A stretch of 64,000 nt of DNA, taken from contig CAIQOO010000101.1 of assembly GCA_903873485.1 (NCBI GenBank), positions 19,492 to 83,491 on the forward strand. Reading direction: 5' to 3'. Position 1 is the first letter of the stretch. Every line of letters starts with the position of its first letter. The position numbers were made by a program, and so were the translations under genes. Below the pieces are notes generated by a model. It was given only the letters and a program-made list of their open reading frames with translations. It searched no databases and was not told the origin of the DNA. The stretch comes from an uncultured beta proteobacterium (lineage in GTDB: Bacteria > Pseudomonadota > Gammaproteobacteria > Burkholderiales > Burkholderiaceae_C). Shown here piece after piece: positions 1-8,720 of this stretch.

Positions 1-218
1 CGGTGGGGGTGGGCCAGCCAACCCTGCGACTCGATGGCCTGACGGTCGGCGGAACCGCCTAGCAGTCGCCGCTGGCTGCGTAAGCTGGCCGTGAAACGCC
101 TGTGCTACATTCCCAGCCGATGAATTCGGTCACTTTTTTCTTTGGCTACTTTTGGTTCTCAGGCGCCTGCGGCGGTAGAGAGTTTTGAACGTACCCAGAT
201 AAAACGTCCTGATTCCTC
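1..218. other. left-edge region without a supported gene
   Basis: No convincing gene starts here. In frame 3 the first 60 bases read as an open tail (ending LTVGGTA then TAG), so the 3' end of a gene lying outside the window is possible. The rest up to the terminator at 219-248 shows no recognisable signal. Confidence 0.3.
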
Positions 219-248
219 AAAAACCGCCGGCATCCCCGGCGGTTTTTT
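219..248 (+). terminator. Rho-independent terminator upstream of aroG
   Basis: A GC-rich hairpin (CCGCCGG, loop CATCC, CCGGCGG) is followed by a run of seven T. It would end a plus-strand transcript entering from outside the window and insulate the aroG-type gene that starts 40 bases downstream. Confidence 0.75.
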
Positions 249-287
249 TATGTGTTTTTGATGCCCACCTGTTAAGGAAAAATTGCC

Positions 288-1430
288 ATGAATGCCAAAG
301 CTGTCGTAGTGACCGCCCATGAAGCCTGGACCAGCTCTTTGAATGCCAACGCCACCGACCGCACCGGCGAGACCGACAACGAACGTATCAAGGACATCAC
401 CGTGTTACCCCCACCCGAGCATTTGATCCGGTTTTTCCCGATTCATGGCACGCCGGTCGAAAAGATGATCAGCGCCACCCGGCGCAACATCCATGCCATC
501 ATGACGGCCAAGGATGACCGCCTGCTGGTGATCATCGGTCCCTGTTCGATTCATGACCCGGCAGCGGCCATGGACTACGCCCGCAGGCTCTTGGCCGAGC
601 GCGAAAAATATGCCGATTCGCTGGAGATCGTCATGCGCGTCTATTTTGAGAAACCGCGCACCACGGTGGGCTGGAAAGGGCTGATCAACGACCCCTACCT
701 CGACGAGAGTTTCCGCATTGACGAGGGCCTGCGCATGGCACGCCAGTTGCTGATCGAGATCAACCGGCTTGGCCTGCCCGCCGGCAGCGAGTTTCTGGAC
801 GTGATTTCGCCGCAATACCTGGGCGACCTGATTTCCTGGGGGGCAATTGGCGCACGCACCACCGAAAGCCAGGTGCACCGGGAACTGGCCTCAGGGCTGT
901 CGGCGCCGATTGGCTTCAAGAACGGCACCGACGGCAACATCAAAATTGCCACCGATGCAATCCAGGCAGCGGCTGGTGGCCACCACTTTTTGTCGGTGCA
1001 CAAAAATGGCCAAGTGGCGATTGTGCAGACCAAGGGCAACAAGGACTGCCACCTGATCTTGCGCGGCGGCAAAGTGCCCAACTATGACGCAGCCAGCGTT
1101 GCCGCCGCCTGTGCCGAGCTGGCCAAGTCGAAACTTCAGTCCACCCTGATGGTCGATTGCAGCCACGCCAACAGCAGCAAGCAGCATGAAAAGCAACTGG
1201 ATGTGGCGCGCAACATTGCGGCCCAAATATCCGGAGGCTCCAGACAGGTGTTTGGCGTGATGGTCGAAAGTCATTTGAATCCCGGCGCACAAAAGTTCAC
1301 GCCCGGCAAGGACAAGACCGACCGGCTGACCTATGGCCAAAGCATCACCGATGCCTGTCTGGGTTGGGAGCAGTCGCTGCAGGCACTGGAGGTGTTGTCG
1401 CAAGCGGTGCTGACGCGCCGGGCCGGATAA
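288..1430 (+). CDS. aroG: 3-deoxy-7-phosphoheptulonate (DAHP) synthase, class I
   Basis: Cytoplasmic enzyme of the shikimate pathway that condenses phosphoenolpyruvate with erythrose 4-phosphate. The 380-residue length fits the AroF/AroG/AroH class. Family motifs are visible: GPCSIHDPAAAMDYARRL, KPRTTVGWKGLINDP and DCSHANSSKQ (phosphate- and metal-binding regions). The ATG at 288 follows AAGGA about 10 bases upstream. Feedback specificity (Phe, Tyr or Trp) cannot be read reliably from the sequence, so the symbol is used in the general sense. It appears monocistronic: a terminator precedes it and a dispersed repeat follows it. Confidence 0.95.
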   Translation: MNAKAVVVTAHEAWTSSLNANATDRTGETDNERIKDITVLPPPEHLIRFFPIHGTPVEKMISATRRNIHAIMTAKDDRLLVIIGPCSIHDPAAAMDYARRLLAEREKYADSLEIVMRVYFEKPRTTVGWKGLINDPYLDESFRIDEGLRMARQLLIEINRLGLPAGSEFLDVISPQYLGDLISWGAIGARTTESQVHRELASGLSAPIGFKNGTDGNIKIATDAIQAAAGGHHFLSVHKNGQVAIVQTKGNKDCHLILRGGKVPNYDAASVAAACAELAKSKLQSTLMVDCSHANSSKQHEKQLDVARNIAAQISGGSRQVFGVMVESHLNPGAQKFTPGKDKTDRLTYGQSITDACLGWEQSLQALEVLSQAVLTRRAG

Positions 1431-1478
1431 AGTTGGAACTCGCCGCAGCGCATTCGGGGCATCCCGGAACTATCCAGA

Positions 1479-1542
1479 AATTTATAACAAATTGGCCTCT
1501 AACCCTTTCTGGTATTGCGCTAACAGCTATTTATTTTGTAGT
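1479..1542 (+). repeat. dispersed ~60-bp repeat, copy 1
   Basis: This copy shares the pattern GGCCTC(T/C)A(A/G)CCCTT ... GCGC(T/A)A(A/C)AGCTATTTATTT(T/G)(G/A)TAGT with copy 2 at 3156-3220. The same element occurs in opposite orientation three times inside fliK and in a variant form at 35847. It lies in the 132-base gap between aroG and the methyltransferase remnant. I associate this type of short repeat with Comamonadaceae genomes; its function is unknown. Confidence 0.6.
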
Positions 1543-1562
1543 AATTTTGAGTAATCAACCCG

Positions 1563-2138
1563 ATGTCTGACCCTGTCCTGAACGCCGCCACACCCAGCCA
1601 GAGCAAGCTGGAACTGCTGCGCCTGCATTTTCCGCAAGCTGTCGAGACTGATGCTGATGGCCGCATCCGCATCAACGCCGCTGCCCTGCAAATGGCAATT
1701 GACCCCGGCAACCTGGCGGGCATTCATGTGAAAGAAGACGGCTACGAGCTGCGCTGTGTCGGCAAGCGCGAGGCTTACCACAGCGCCTTTGTGCCAGTGC
1801 AAAAAATCTTGACCCCGCTGCCTGCCGAGAGCAAACACTGGGACAGCACCGGCAACCTGCTGCTGTCCGAAGGCCTGCCACTCACCACCGTGCTGCACCC
1901 CGTCAAAGACCAGCGCCTCTACCTTGCCGCCGACGTGCTGCTGATCGTGCAAGCCGTGCCGCTGGACGAACTGATCGACACCCTGCACACCCTGCACACC
2001 CTGCAAGCTGCTGGTACACCGGAGCTGCACCTCACCGTTTATGCACCGTGGATTGCCAACAACAACTTCATGCTCGGCATCAAAACCGTGGCCGAGTCGC
2101 TGGGCTATTCGCCTGACAAGCTGCGGCTGCGCGGCTAA
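1563..2138 (+). pseudogene. DNA methyltransferase (Mod-like) remnant with the catalytic core missing
   Basis: A 191-residue open frame. Residues 1 to about 102 (KLELLRLHFPQAV ... GKREAYHSAFVPVQKILTP ... WDSTGNLL) match the N-terminal region that precedes the SAM and DPPY motifs in type III-like adenine methyltransferases. Where the nucleic-acid-modifying core should follow, the frame runs directly into a segment beginning EGLPLTTVL that resembles the family's C-terminal end. No DPPY or FxGxG motif is present. The best reading is an in-frame internal deletion that removed activity. Whether the short product is still made is unknown. An adjacent AlbA-type gene is broken in a similar way. Confidence 0.5.
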
Positions 2139-2166
2139 GGCACAACGACTTGAAAGGGACGAAACC

Positions 2167-3131
2167 ATGAACGCTGACCTGCTCAATCGGATTCGACTCG
2201 GCGAAGACTCTTACCTCGAACTCAAGCAACTGATCTGGCGTGGCGTGGGAAAAATCAACGAACCCCACCCCGACGCTATTGGCACCGTGTCGGTCACGCC
2301 CGGCGCACGATGAGCACCGACTATCTGGCGCGGCTTTTTCAGCAGCGCAGCCAGGCCCGACTGATCCGGTTTGAAGAGCAGCCGGTGACCCAGGCCCCTG
2401 ATTTCAAGAGCCTGCCATGGCGCATGCTCAAATCGTTCCTGCACGACGACCAGGGCGATGAAGCCACCCAGTTCAAACGCCTGCACTTGCTCACCGAGGT
2501 CGATGACCGACCGGTTTTGACGGTCGCCGGAGTGTTGCTCTGCACAGAAAACCCGTCCGAATGGATTCGTGGTGCCAGCATTTTGGCGGTGGCCTACCGT
2601 GGCCTGCGCAATGACCCGGCAGACCAGCTCGATGCCAAGGAATTCAATGGCCCGATCACCGACCAAATCTGGGATGCTTTTGGTTTTGTCATGCGCCACA
2701 TGCTGGTGCCTGCGACAAAAAACCTGGGGCGTATCGACTACCCGCAATACAGCCGCCGCGCCGTGTTTGAAGCCATCGTCAATGCTGTGGCGCACCGCGA
2801 TTATTCGATCCATGGCGCACGCATCCGCTTGTTCATGTTTGCCGACCGGCTGAAGCTGTGCGTGCCGGGGGCGCTGGCCAATTCGATGTCGATTGACACC
2901 ATGACCCAGATGTCGCTGCCACGCAATGACGTGCTGTGCAGCTTGCTGTCGCGCCTGCCGATGAAAGAATTCGACCTGGACCGCCAGTATGTGATGGACC
3001 GGCGCGGGGCCAGTGTTGAGGTCATTTTGAGCGAGAGCGAAAAACTCTCTGGCCGGGTGCCCGTCTATCGACTGATTGCCGACTTGGAGCTGCAACTGAC
3101 GATTTACGCCGCCCCTTCGCCCCACGACTGA
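2167..3131 (+). pseudogene. AlbA_2/HATPase_c_4-type regulator, internally deleted and frameshifted
   Basis: The ATG at 2167 opens a 48-codon frame (RIRLGEDSYLELKQLIWRG) typical of the start of AlbA_2-domain proteins often annotated as RecG-like regulators. It ends at 2313 shortly after PHPDAI. The C-terminal part continues in another frame from 2310 (MSTDYLARLFQQRSQARLIRF), with the ATPase-like segment YSRRAVFEAIVNAVAHRDYS and NSMSIDTM. The intervening part of the AlbA domain, roughly 80-100 residues in relatives, is absent. The 273-residue second frame could be translated alone, but without the DNA-binding half. Such genes often sit in defence islands, which fits the neighbouring methyltransferase remnant. 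Confidence 0.55.
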
Positions 3132-3155
3132 TTCACCCCATGAAAGAATGTGCCA

Positions 3156-3220
3156 GTTTACAAGCTTTTTTGGCCTCCAGCCCTTATGCCGCAAGCGCAA
3201 AAAGCTATTTATTTGATAGT
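3156..3220 (+). repeat. dispersed ~60-bp repeat, copy 2, supplying the mpl stop codon
   Basis: Same family as 1479-1542 and in the same orientation. The minus-strand mpl gene reads into it: its last codons (ending SNK) and its TAG stop at 3205-3207 lie in the AT-rich end of the repeat. Copies 1 and 2 bracket the two broken genes. Confidence 0.6.
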
Positions 3221-4605
3221 GACTCGAGCAGCTTGGCGTGGACTCCGCCAAAGCCGCCATTGCTCATGCAGACGATATGGTCACCGGCCTGGGCCACCAG
3301 GCAGACCTGCTTGACCAGCGTGTCGATGCTGTCAGCCACCCGCACCTTGCTGCCCATTGGGGCGAGTGCGTCGGCGGCATCCCAGCCCAGGCCAGCGCTG
3401 TGGCAAAAGGCCAGGTCGGCTGAGACCAGGCTCCAGGGCAGCAGCGCCTTCATGCTGCCGAGTTTCATGGTGTTGGAGCGCGGCTCGAACACCGCCAGAA
3501 TGCGCTCGCCGGGCTGCAGGGTGGCGCGCAGGCCGTCGAGCGTGGTGCGAATGGCCGTGGGGTGGTGGGCAAAGTCGTCATAGACCGTGATCTGGCCGGT
3601 GCCGGTAGTGATGCTGCCGCGCAGTTCCATGCGTCGCTTGACGTTCTCGAAACTGCCCAGCGCCTTTGCAGCCACAGCAGGCGATACGCCGACATGCTCG
3701 GCGGCGGCAATGGCTGCCAGCGCGTTGAGCTGGTTGTGCGTACCGGTCAAGGACCAGGTGACGTGGCCAGCCAGCCGGCCTTGTTGCAGCACATCAAAGT
3801 CATGGGCCGGGCCGGCGGCAGTGAAATCACTGACCGCCGCGCCAAAACTGCGCACCTCGCTCCAGCAGCCCAGATGCAGCACCCGCGCCAGGCTTTCTTC
3901 GAGTCCGTTGACCACGATCCGCCCGCTGCCATGGACGCCGCTGCCGGGAACCGTGCGCACCAGGTGGTGAAACTGGCGCTCGATGGCCGCCAGGTCGTCA
4001 AAAATGTCGGCATGGTCGAATTCGAGGTTGTTCAGCACGGCAGTGCGGGGCCGGTAATGGACAAACTTGCTGCGCTTGTCAAAAAATGCCGTGTCGTACT
4101 CGTCGGCCTCAATGACAAAGGTTTTTTGCGCGCCCAGCCGGGCCGACACGCCAAAGTTCAGCGGCACGCCGCCGACCAGAAAGCCGGGCTGCAACCCGGC
4201 GCATTCCAGAATCCAGCTTGTCATGGCGGTGGTGGTGGTTTTGCCATGGGTGCCGGCAATGGCGATCACATGGCGGCCCTGCAAAATGTGTTCAGACAGC
4301 CACTGCGGCCCGCTGGTGTAAGGCAGTCCGGCATCCAAAATGGCTTCCATCAGCGGGAATTTCGGACTGCCATCGGCCAACTGGGCGCGGCTAACCACGT
4401 TGCCAACGACAAACATGTCGGGCTGGAGTGCCCGTTGATCGGCAGCAAAACCTTCGATCAGGTCAATGCCCAGGGCGCGAAGCTGGTCGCTCATGGGCGG
4501 ATAGACGCCCGCGTCGCAGCCGGTGACCTGGTGACCGGCCTCGCGTGCCAACGCTGCCAGACCGCCCATAAAGGTGCCGCAAATGCCAAGAATGTGTAAG
4601 TGCAT
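3205..4605 (-). CDS. mpl: UDP-N-acetylmuramate:L-alanyl-gamma-D-glutamyl-meso-diaminopimelate ligase
   Basis: Cytoplasmic murein-recycling enzyme that joins recovered tripeptide to UDP-MurNAc. It is a Mur ligase: N-terminal Rossmann-type start (HILGICGTFMGGLAALAREAGHQVTGCD), ATP-binding GTHGKTTTT near residue 120, the Mur core motif EADEYDTAFFDKRSKF, and a C-terminal domain with DDFAHHPTAI. The 466 residues match Mpl rather than MurC. The last codons run into a dispersed repeat, so the natural C-terminus may have been replaced by a few repeat-encoded residues. It starts with ATG and is divergent from the gene at 4695. Recycling links it functionally to ampD in this window. Confidence 0.95.
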   Translation of the reverse strand: MHLHILGICGTFMGGLAALAREAGHQVTGCDAGVYPPMSDQLRALGIDLIEGFAADQRALQPDMFVVGNVVSRAQLADGSPKFPLMEAILDAGLPYTSGPQWLSEHILQGRHVIAIAGTHGKTTTTAMTSWILECAGLQPGFLVGGVPLNFGVSARLGAQKTFVIEADEYDTAFFDKRSKFVHYRPRTAVLNNLEFDHADIFDDLAAIERQFHHLVRTVPGSGVHGSGRIVVNGLEESLARVLHLGCWSEVRSFGAAVSDFTAAGPAHDFDVLQQGRLAGHVTWSLTGTHNQLNALAAIAAAEHVGVSPAVAAKALGSFENVKRRMELRGSITTGTGQITVYDDFAHHPTAIRTTLDGLRATLQPGERILAVFEPRSNTMKLGSMKALLPWSLVSADLAFCHSAGLGWDAADALAPMGSKVRVADSIDTLVKQVCLVAQAGDHIVCMSNGGFGGVHAKLLESLSNK

Positions 4606-4694
4606 GGCTGGATTTTAGGGTGGCTGCCGATTTCCACTGGTGCATGCCCGCAAGTCAGACCAAGCCGGCAAAATGCGGGCAAAATCGCCAGATC

Positions 4695-5288
4695 ATGTTT
4701 GAGATCAAATCTGAAATTGCGGCGCTTGCAGCCCGCCTGGTGGTGCAAGAGGGGCTGGAGTACGGCCCGGCCAAGCGGCGTGCGGCCAGGGCGCTCGGCG
4801 CACATAACCGCAAGCCCTTGCCTGGCAATGACGAACTTGAGGACGCAGTGTGGGACTACATTGCGATTTTTTGTGCAGAATCCCAGCCGGTCGATCTGCT
4901 GGCACTGCGCCAGTTGGCGCTGGTCTGGATGGAGCGACTGGCTGTTTTTCGGCCCTATTTAAGTGGTGCCGTCTGGCATGGAACGGCTACCCGCCTGTCG
5001 GATATTTACCTGCAATTGTTTTGTGATGATTGCAAGTCTGCCGAACTGGCACTGATCGACAAGCGCGTCAACTACCTGGCGCGCAGTGTCACGGGGCTTC
5101 ATGGCGAGACCGTGGAAACCTTGAGCATTCATGCGTTTTGTCCGGATTTGCAAGAAGAAATTGGGGTGCATTTGATGATTTATGACCTTGACGATGTGCG
5201 TGGCGCGCTAAAGCCAGACTCGCGCGGTCGCCCGCCGCGCGGTGACGCCCAGGCCTTGCGCCGTTTGTTGGCGGCGGTGCTGTCTTGA
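4695..5288 (+). CDS. conserved hypothetical protein, 197 aa
   Basis: I do not recognise a characterised family. The ATG at 4695 (MFEIKSEIAALAARLVV) is preferred over the in-frame GTG at 4620 because the intervening residues look non-coding. The protein is soluble, with no signal peptide or membrane segment, contains GLEYGPAKRRAARALG near the N-terminus, and ends in a basic, proline-containing tail (DSRGRPPRGDAQALRRLL). Its stop overlaps the TTG start of the TlpA-like gene by 4 bases, so the two are probably co-translated. The position between mpl and accB suggests a housekeeping role, but no function can be assigned. Confidence 0.8.
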   Translation: MFEIKSEIAALAARLVVQEGLEYGPAKRRAARALGAHNRKPLPGNDELEDAVWDYIAIFCAESQPVDLLALRQLALVWMERLAVFRPYLSGAVWHGTATRLSDIYLQLFCDDCKSAELALIDKRVNYLARSVTGLHGETVETLSIHAFCPDLQEEIGVHLMIYDLDDVRGALKPDSRGRPPRGDAQALRRLLAAVLS

Positions 5289-5836
5289 GTGCCCGGCAGG
5301 CGGGTAGGTCGCGCCGGGGCTGGCTGGCGCTAGCCGGCGGCGTTGCACTGGCAGCGGTAGGCGCGGGTCTGGCCTGGCGCAAATCAAGTCAACAATCAAG
5401 AGAACTTTCCGCAGTGGAAGCCGCACTGTGGCGGCAGACTTTTAGCCAAGTCGATGGACAGATTCTGAACATGGCCGGGTTCATGGGTCGCCCGCTGGTG
5501 CTGAACTTCTGGGCCACCTGGTGTCCGCCTTGTGTCGAAGAACTACCTTTGTTGAACGCTTTTTTTCTGAAGAACAGAGCCAAAGATTGGCAAGTTCTGG
5601 GTTTGGCGGTCGATCAGGCCATGCCGGTGAAGCGTTTTCTGGAGCGTTCGCCACTGTCTTTTCCGGTGGCTCTGGCTGGTTTTCCGGGGGTTGAATTGAG
5701 CCGGTCACTTGGCAATTTGACCGGGGCGCTGCCGTTCAGCGTGGTGCTTGGTGCCGGTGGCGCTGTGCAGCACCGTAAAATGGGCAAGGTCACCCCTGCC
5801 GATCTGGATGCCTGGATCGGTCTGCGGGGTTCATGA
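5285..5836 (+). CDS. TlpA-like membrane-anchored thiol:disulfide oxidoreductase
   Basis: Thioredoxin-fold protein facing the periplasm. An N-terminal arginine-rich stretch and one hydrophobic segment (about residues 12-31) form an uncleaved anchor or signal. The active site WATWCPPC has its two cysteines at residues 80 and 83, and a cis-proline loop (GALPFSV) is present. At 183 residues it is normal for TlpA/ResA-type proteins. The start is TTG at 5285, overlapping the stop of the upstream gene. The likely role is reduction of periplasmic disulfides, for example in cytochrome c maturation. A CcsA/YpjD-like gene is also in the window, but no functional link is shown. Confidence 0.85.
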   Translation: MSARQAGRSRRGWLALAGGVALAAVGAGLAWRKSSQQSRELSAVEAALWRQTFSQVDGQILNMAGFMGRPLVLNFWATWCPPCVEELPLLNAFFLKNRAKDWQVLGLAVDQAMPVKRFLERSPLSFPVALAGFPGVELSRSLGNLTGALPFSVVLGAGGAVQHRKMGKVTPADLDAWIGLRGS

Positions 5837-5958
5837 CGGCGTTTGTGTTGCGCCAAAAAAATACATTTCTGGCTTTTATTTTTCGCGTTTTCTATATCAC
5901 TTTACCAACACGCAAGCCCAAGCTGGCTTGACTTCCCCCTTTGTTCGCTGGAGACCAC

Positions 5959-6411
5959 ATGGACCTTAGAAAACTCAAAACCCTGATTGACCTGGTGTCA
6001 GAGTCGAATGTCTCGGAGCTTGAAATTACCGAAGCCGAGGGCAAGGTGCGCATTGTCAAGGGCAGTGGCATGATGGCTCCACAATATGTGCAGACCCATG
6101 TTCCTGTGCAGACCATGCCGGCAGCCATGGCACCGCTTGCCAGCGAGCTTGCGGCACCAGCCGTGGTGGCTGAAACCGGCCACATCACCAAGTCGCCCAT
6201 GGTGGGCACGTTTTACCGGTCAGCGTCCCCGGATGCCAAGGCTTTTGTGGAACTGGGTGATGCTGTCAAGGAGGGCGACACCATTTGCATCATTGAGGCG
6301 ATGAAAATCCTCAATGAGATTGAGGCTGACAAAACCGGCACCATCAAACGCATCCTGGCCGAAAACGGCCAGGCGGTGGAATACGGCCAGCCCCTGTTCA
6401 TCATTGAATGA
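5959..6411 (+). CDS. accB: acetyl-CoA carboxylase biotin carboxyl carrier protein
   Basis: Carries the biotin that shuttles carboxyl groups in the first step of fatty acid synthesis. The ATG at 5959 ([13 protein letters not shown]) follows GGAGA 7 bases upstream; the longer TTG start at 5941 is unlikely. The 150-residue protein has a proline/alanine-rich linker (about 40-70) and a C-terminal biotinyl domain with EAMKI, placing the biotinylated lysine at residue 116. accC follows after 15 bases, so they form an operon. Confidence 0.96.
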   Translation: MDLRKLKTLIDLVSESNVSELEITEAEGKVRIVKGSGMMAPQYVQTHVPVQTMPAAMAPLASELAAPAVVAETGHITKSPMVGTFYRSASPDAKAFVELGDAVKEGDTICIIEAMKILNEIEADKTGTIKRILAENGQAVEYGQPLFIIE

Positions 6412-6426
6412 TGTCAGGCATTACCC

Positions 6427-7776
6427 ATGTTTAAAAAAATCCTGGTGGCCAACCGTGGCGAGATCGCCTTGCGGATTCAGCGGGCCTGCCGTGAACTCGG
6501 CATCAAGGCGGTGATGGTCTATTCAGAAGCTGATCGCGAGGCCAAGTACATCAAGCTGGCCGATGAGGCGGTTTGCATTGGCCCGGCGGCATCAAGCCTG
6601 AGCTATCTGAATATGCCCGCCATTATTTCGGCTGCTGAAGTCACCGATGCCGAGGCGATTCACCCAGGCTATGGTTTTTTGAGCGAAAACGCCGATTTTG
6701 CCGAGCGGGTGGAACGCAGTGGTTTTCAGTTTATTGGCCCGACACCTGAGTCGATACGCCTGATGGGTGACAAGGTGTCGGCCAAACAGGCGATGATCAA
6801 AGCCGGGGTGCCTTGTGTGCCAGGCTCTGAGGGTGAGTTGCCCGACGACCCGGTGCAGATCAAGCGCCTTGCCAAGAGCATTGGGTATCCGGTGATCATC
6901 AAGGCGACCGGCGGCGGCGGCGGGCGTGGCATGCGGGTGGTGCATACCGAGGCGGCGCTGATCAACGCCGTGACCATGACCAAGAATGAAGCCTCAATCG
7001 CCTTTGGCAACCCGGCGGTCTATCTGGAGAAGTTTCTGCAAAATCCGCGCCACATCGAAATCCAGATTCTGGCCGACAAGTACAAGAATGCCGTTTATTT
7101 GGGTGAGCGTGACTGCTCGATGCAGCGGCGGCACCAGAAAATCATTGAGGAAGCGCCAGCACCGGGCATTCTCCGCAAGATCATTGAACGGGTGGGTGAC
7201 CGTTGTGTTGCGGCCTGCAAAAAAATTGGTTACCGGGGTGCCGGCACCTTTGAGTTTTTGTTTGAAGACGGCGAGTTTTACTTTATCGAGATGAATACTC
7301 GGGTTCAGGTGGAGCATCCGGTCACTGAAATGACCACCGGCATTGACATTGTCAAAACCCAGATCATGGTGGCAGCCGGCGAGCGCTTGCCGTTCACCCA
7401 GCGGCAAATCCAGATTCGCGGCCATGCCATTGAATGCCGCCTGAATGCCGAAGATTCGTACAAATTCATCCCGTCAGCCGGGCGCATCACCATGTGGCAC
7501 CCGCCGGGCGGTCCCGGGGTGCGGGTGGACTCCCATGCCTATACCAATTATTATGTGCCGCCCAACTATGACTCGATGATTGGCAAGATCATTGTGCATG
7601 GAGATACCCGGGAGCAGGCGCTGGCGCGCATGCGCACGGCGCTTGGCGAGACGGTGGTGGAAGGCATCAATACCAATATTGCCTTGCATCGGGACCTGAT
7701 GATCGATGCCAAATTCATGTCCGGGGGCACCAACATTCATTACCTGGAAGGCTGGCTGGCCGACCGCGCCCGCTAA
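6427..7776 (+). CDS. accC: acetyl-CoA carboxylase, biotin carboxylase subunit
   Basis: ATP-dependent carboxylation of the biotin on AccB using bicarbonate. 449 residues, the usual length. The N-terminal preATP-grasp domain begins [15 protein letters not shown]; the ATP-grasp domain has the glycine-rich loop [11 protein letters not shown] and the metal/biotin-site region [14 protein letters not shown]; the C-terminal carboxylase domain has ECRLNAED. Second gene of the accB-accC-prmA run. Confidence 0.97.
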   Translation: MFKKILVANRGEIALRIQRACRELGIKAVMVYSEADREAKYIKLADEAVCIGPAASSLSYLNMPAIISAAEVTDAEAIHPGYGFLSENADFAERVERSGFQFIGPTPESIRLMGDKVSAKQAMIKAGVPCVPGSEGELPDDPVQIKRLAKSIGYPVIIKATGGGGGRGMRVVHTEAALINAVTMTKNEASIAFGNPAVYLEKFLQNPRHIEIQILADKYKNAVYLGERDCSMQRRHQKIIEEAPAPGILRKIIERVGDRCVAACKKIGYRGAGTFEFLFEDGEFYFIEMNTRVQVEHPVTEMTTGIDIVKTQIMVAAGERLPFTQRQIQIRGHAIECRLNAEDSYKFIPSAGRITMWHPPGGPGVRVDSHAYTNYYVPPNYDSMIGKIIVHGDTREQALARMRTALGETVVEGINTNIALHRDLMIDAKFMSGGTNIHYLEGWLADRAR

Positions 7777-7789
7777 AGCCGGTTTCACC

Positions 7790-8683
7790 ATGTTTGAACT
7801 GCGCCTGATGTGCCCGGAACACCGGGTTGAGCCGGTGAGCGATGCACTCGACGCGCTCGATGCCCTGAGTGTCAGTGTCGAGGATGCCGATGCGCAAACC
7901 GATGCCGAGCAAGCCTTGTTTGGCGAGCCGGGCATGCCGGCACCCAAAGAAGGCTGGCAGCGATCCAGGGTGCTGGCGTTGTTTGCCGGGCGTGAGGCGG
8001 CCCAAACCGCTCTGCAACTGTTGCAGTTGCAAGATTTTTTTGTCGGTTGCGAAGTTTTAGGCATCCATGATGTACCCGAGCAGGATTGGGTTCGGCTGAC
8101 GCAGTCGCAGTTTGCGCCAGTCGATATCACGCCAGATTTCTGGATTGTGCCGACCTGGCACGAACCACCCGGGCAAGCGCGGGTGGTGATTCGTCTTGAC
8201 CCCGGCCTCGCCTTTGGCACCGGTACTCACCCAACCACCCGCATGTGCCTGCGCTGGATCGCCCGGCAGGGCAGCCTGGCGGGCACTGGCATGGGGCGGG
8301 TGCTCGATTACGGTTGTGGTTCGGGTATTTTGGCGATTGCCGCGGCGAAATTTGGCGCGACAGTCGTTGAGGCGGTTGACATCGACGCGTCGGCCATCAC
8401 CTCGGCGGTGTTGAATGCCCAAGCCAATCAGGTGGTGCTGCAGGTCGGCTTGCCTGATGTTGCCAGCGGTGTTTACCAGGTGGTGCTGGCCAATATTCTG
8501 GCAAGTCCCCTGAAAGTGCTGGCACCGTTGCTTTGGTCCCATGTGGCACCTGATGGTTTCTTGGTGTTGGCAGGCATTTTGGAGCGTCAAGCGGACGAAC
8601 TCAAGACCGCTTATGCGCCGCACTGTCGCTTGAATGTGTCTGACAGTGAAGACGGATGGATCTTGATGACCGCCCAGCGCTGA
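7790..8683 (+). CDS. prmA: ribosomal protein L11 methyltransferase
   Basis: SAM-dependent methyltransferase that trimethylates ribosomal protein L11. The ATG at 7790, 13 bases after the accC stop, gives 297 residues; the in-frame upstream start at 7706 would lie inside accC and is rejected. The N-terminal substrate-binding part is followed by the SAM fold with LDYGCGSGILAIAAAKFG and the VLANILASPL motif typical of PrmA. The accBC-prmA order is common in proteobacteria. Confidence 0.93.
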   Translation: MFELRLMCPEHRVEPVSDALDALDALSVSVEDADAQTDAEQALFGEPGMPAPKEGWQRSRVLALFAGREAAQTALQLLQLQDFFVGCEVLGIHDVPEQDWVRLTQSQFAPVDITPDFWIVPTWHEPPGQARVVIRLDPGLAFGTGTHPTTRMCLRWIARQGSLAGTGMGRVLDYGCGSGILAIAAAKFGATVVEAVDIDASAITSAVLNAQANQVVLQVGLPDVASGVYQVVLANILASPLKVLAPLLWSHVAPDGFLVLAGILERQADELKTAYAPHCRLNVSDSEDGWILMTAQR

Positions 8684-8720
8684 CGGTAATCACCTTGCCG
8701 GTCGCCAACACGCAAATCCC

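Noticed and set aside
405-1403. Minus-strand and alternative-frame ORFs over aroG (for example 405..878, 891..1403)
   Set aside because: They lie wholly inside a strongly supported gene, show no domain pattern, and are typical shadows of GC-rich coding DNA.
2211-3260. 349-aa minus-strand ORF opposite the AlbA/ATPase remnant
   Set aside because: The plus strand carries recognisable family motifs; the opposite frame is His/Gln-rich noise without domains.
3562-4599. 345-aa plus-strand ORF opposite mpl
   Set aside because: mpl is unmistakable on the minus strand; the opposite ORF has no recognisable features.
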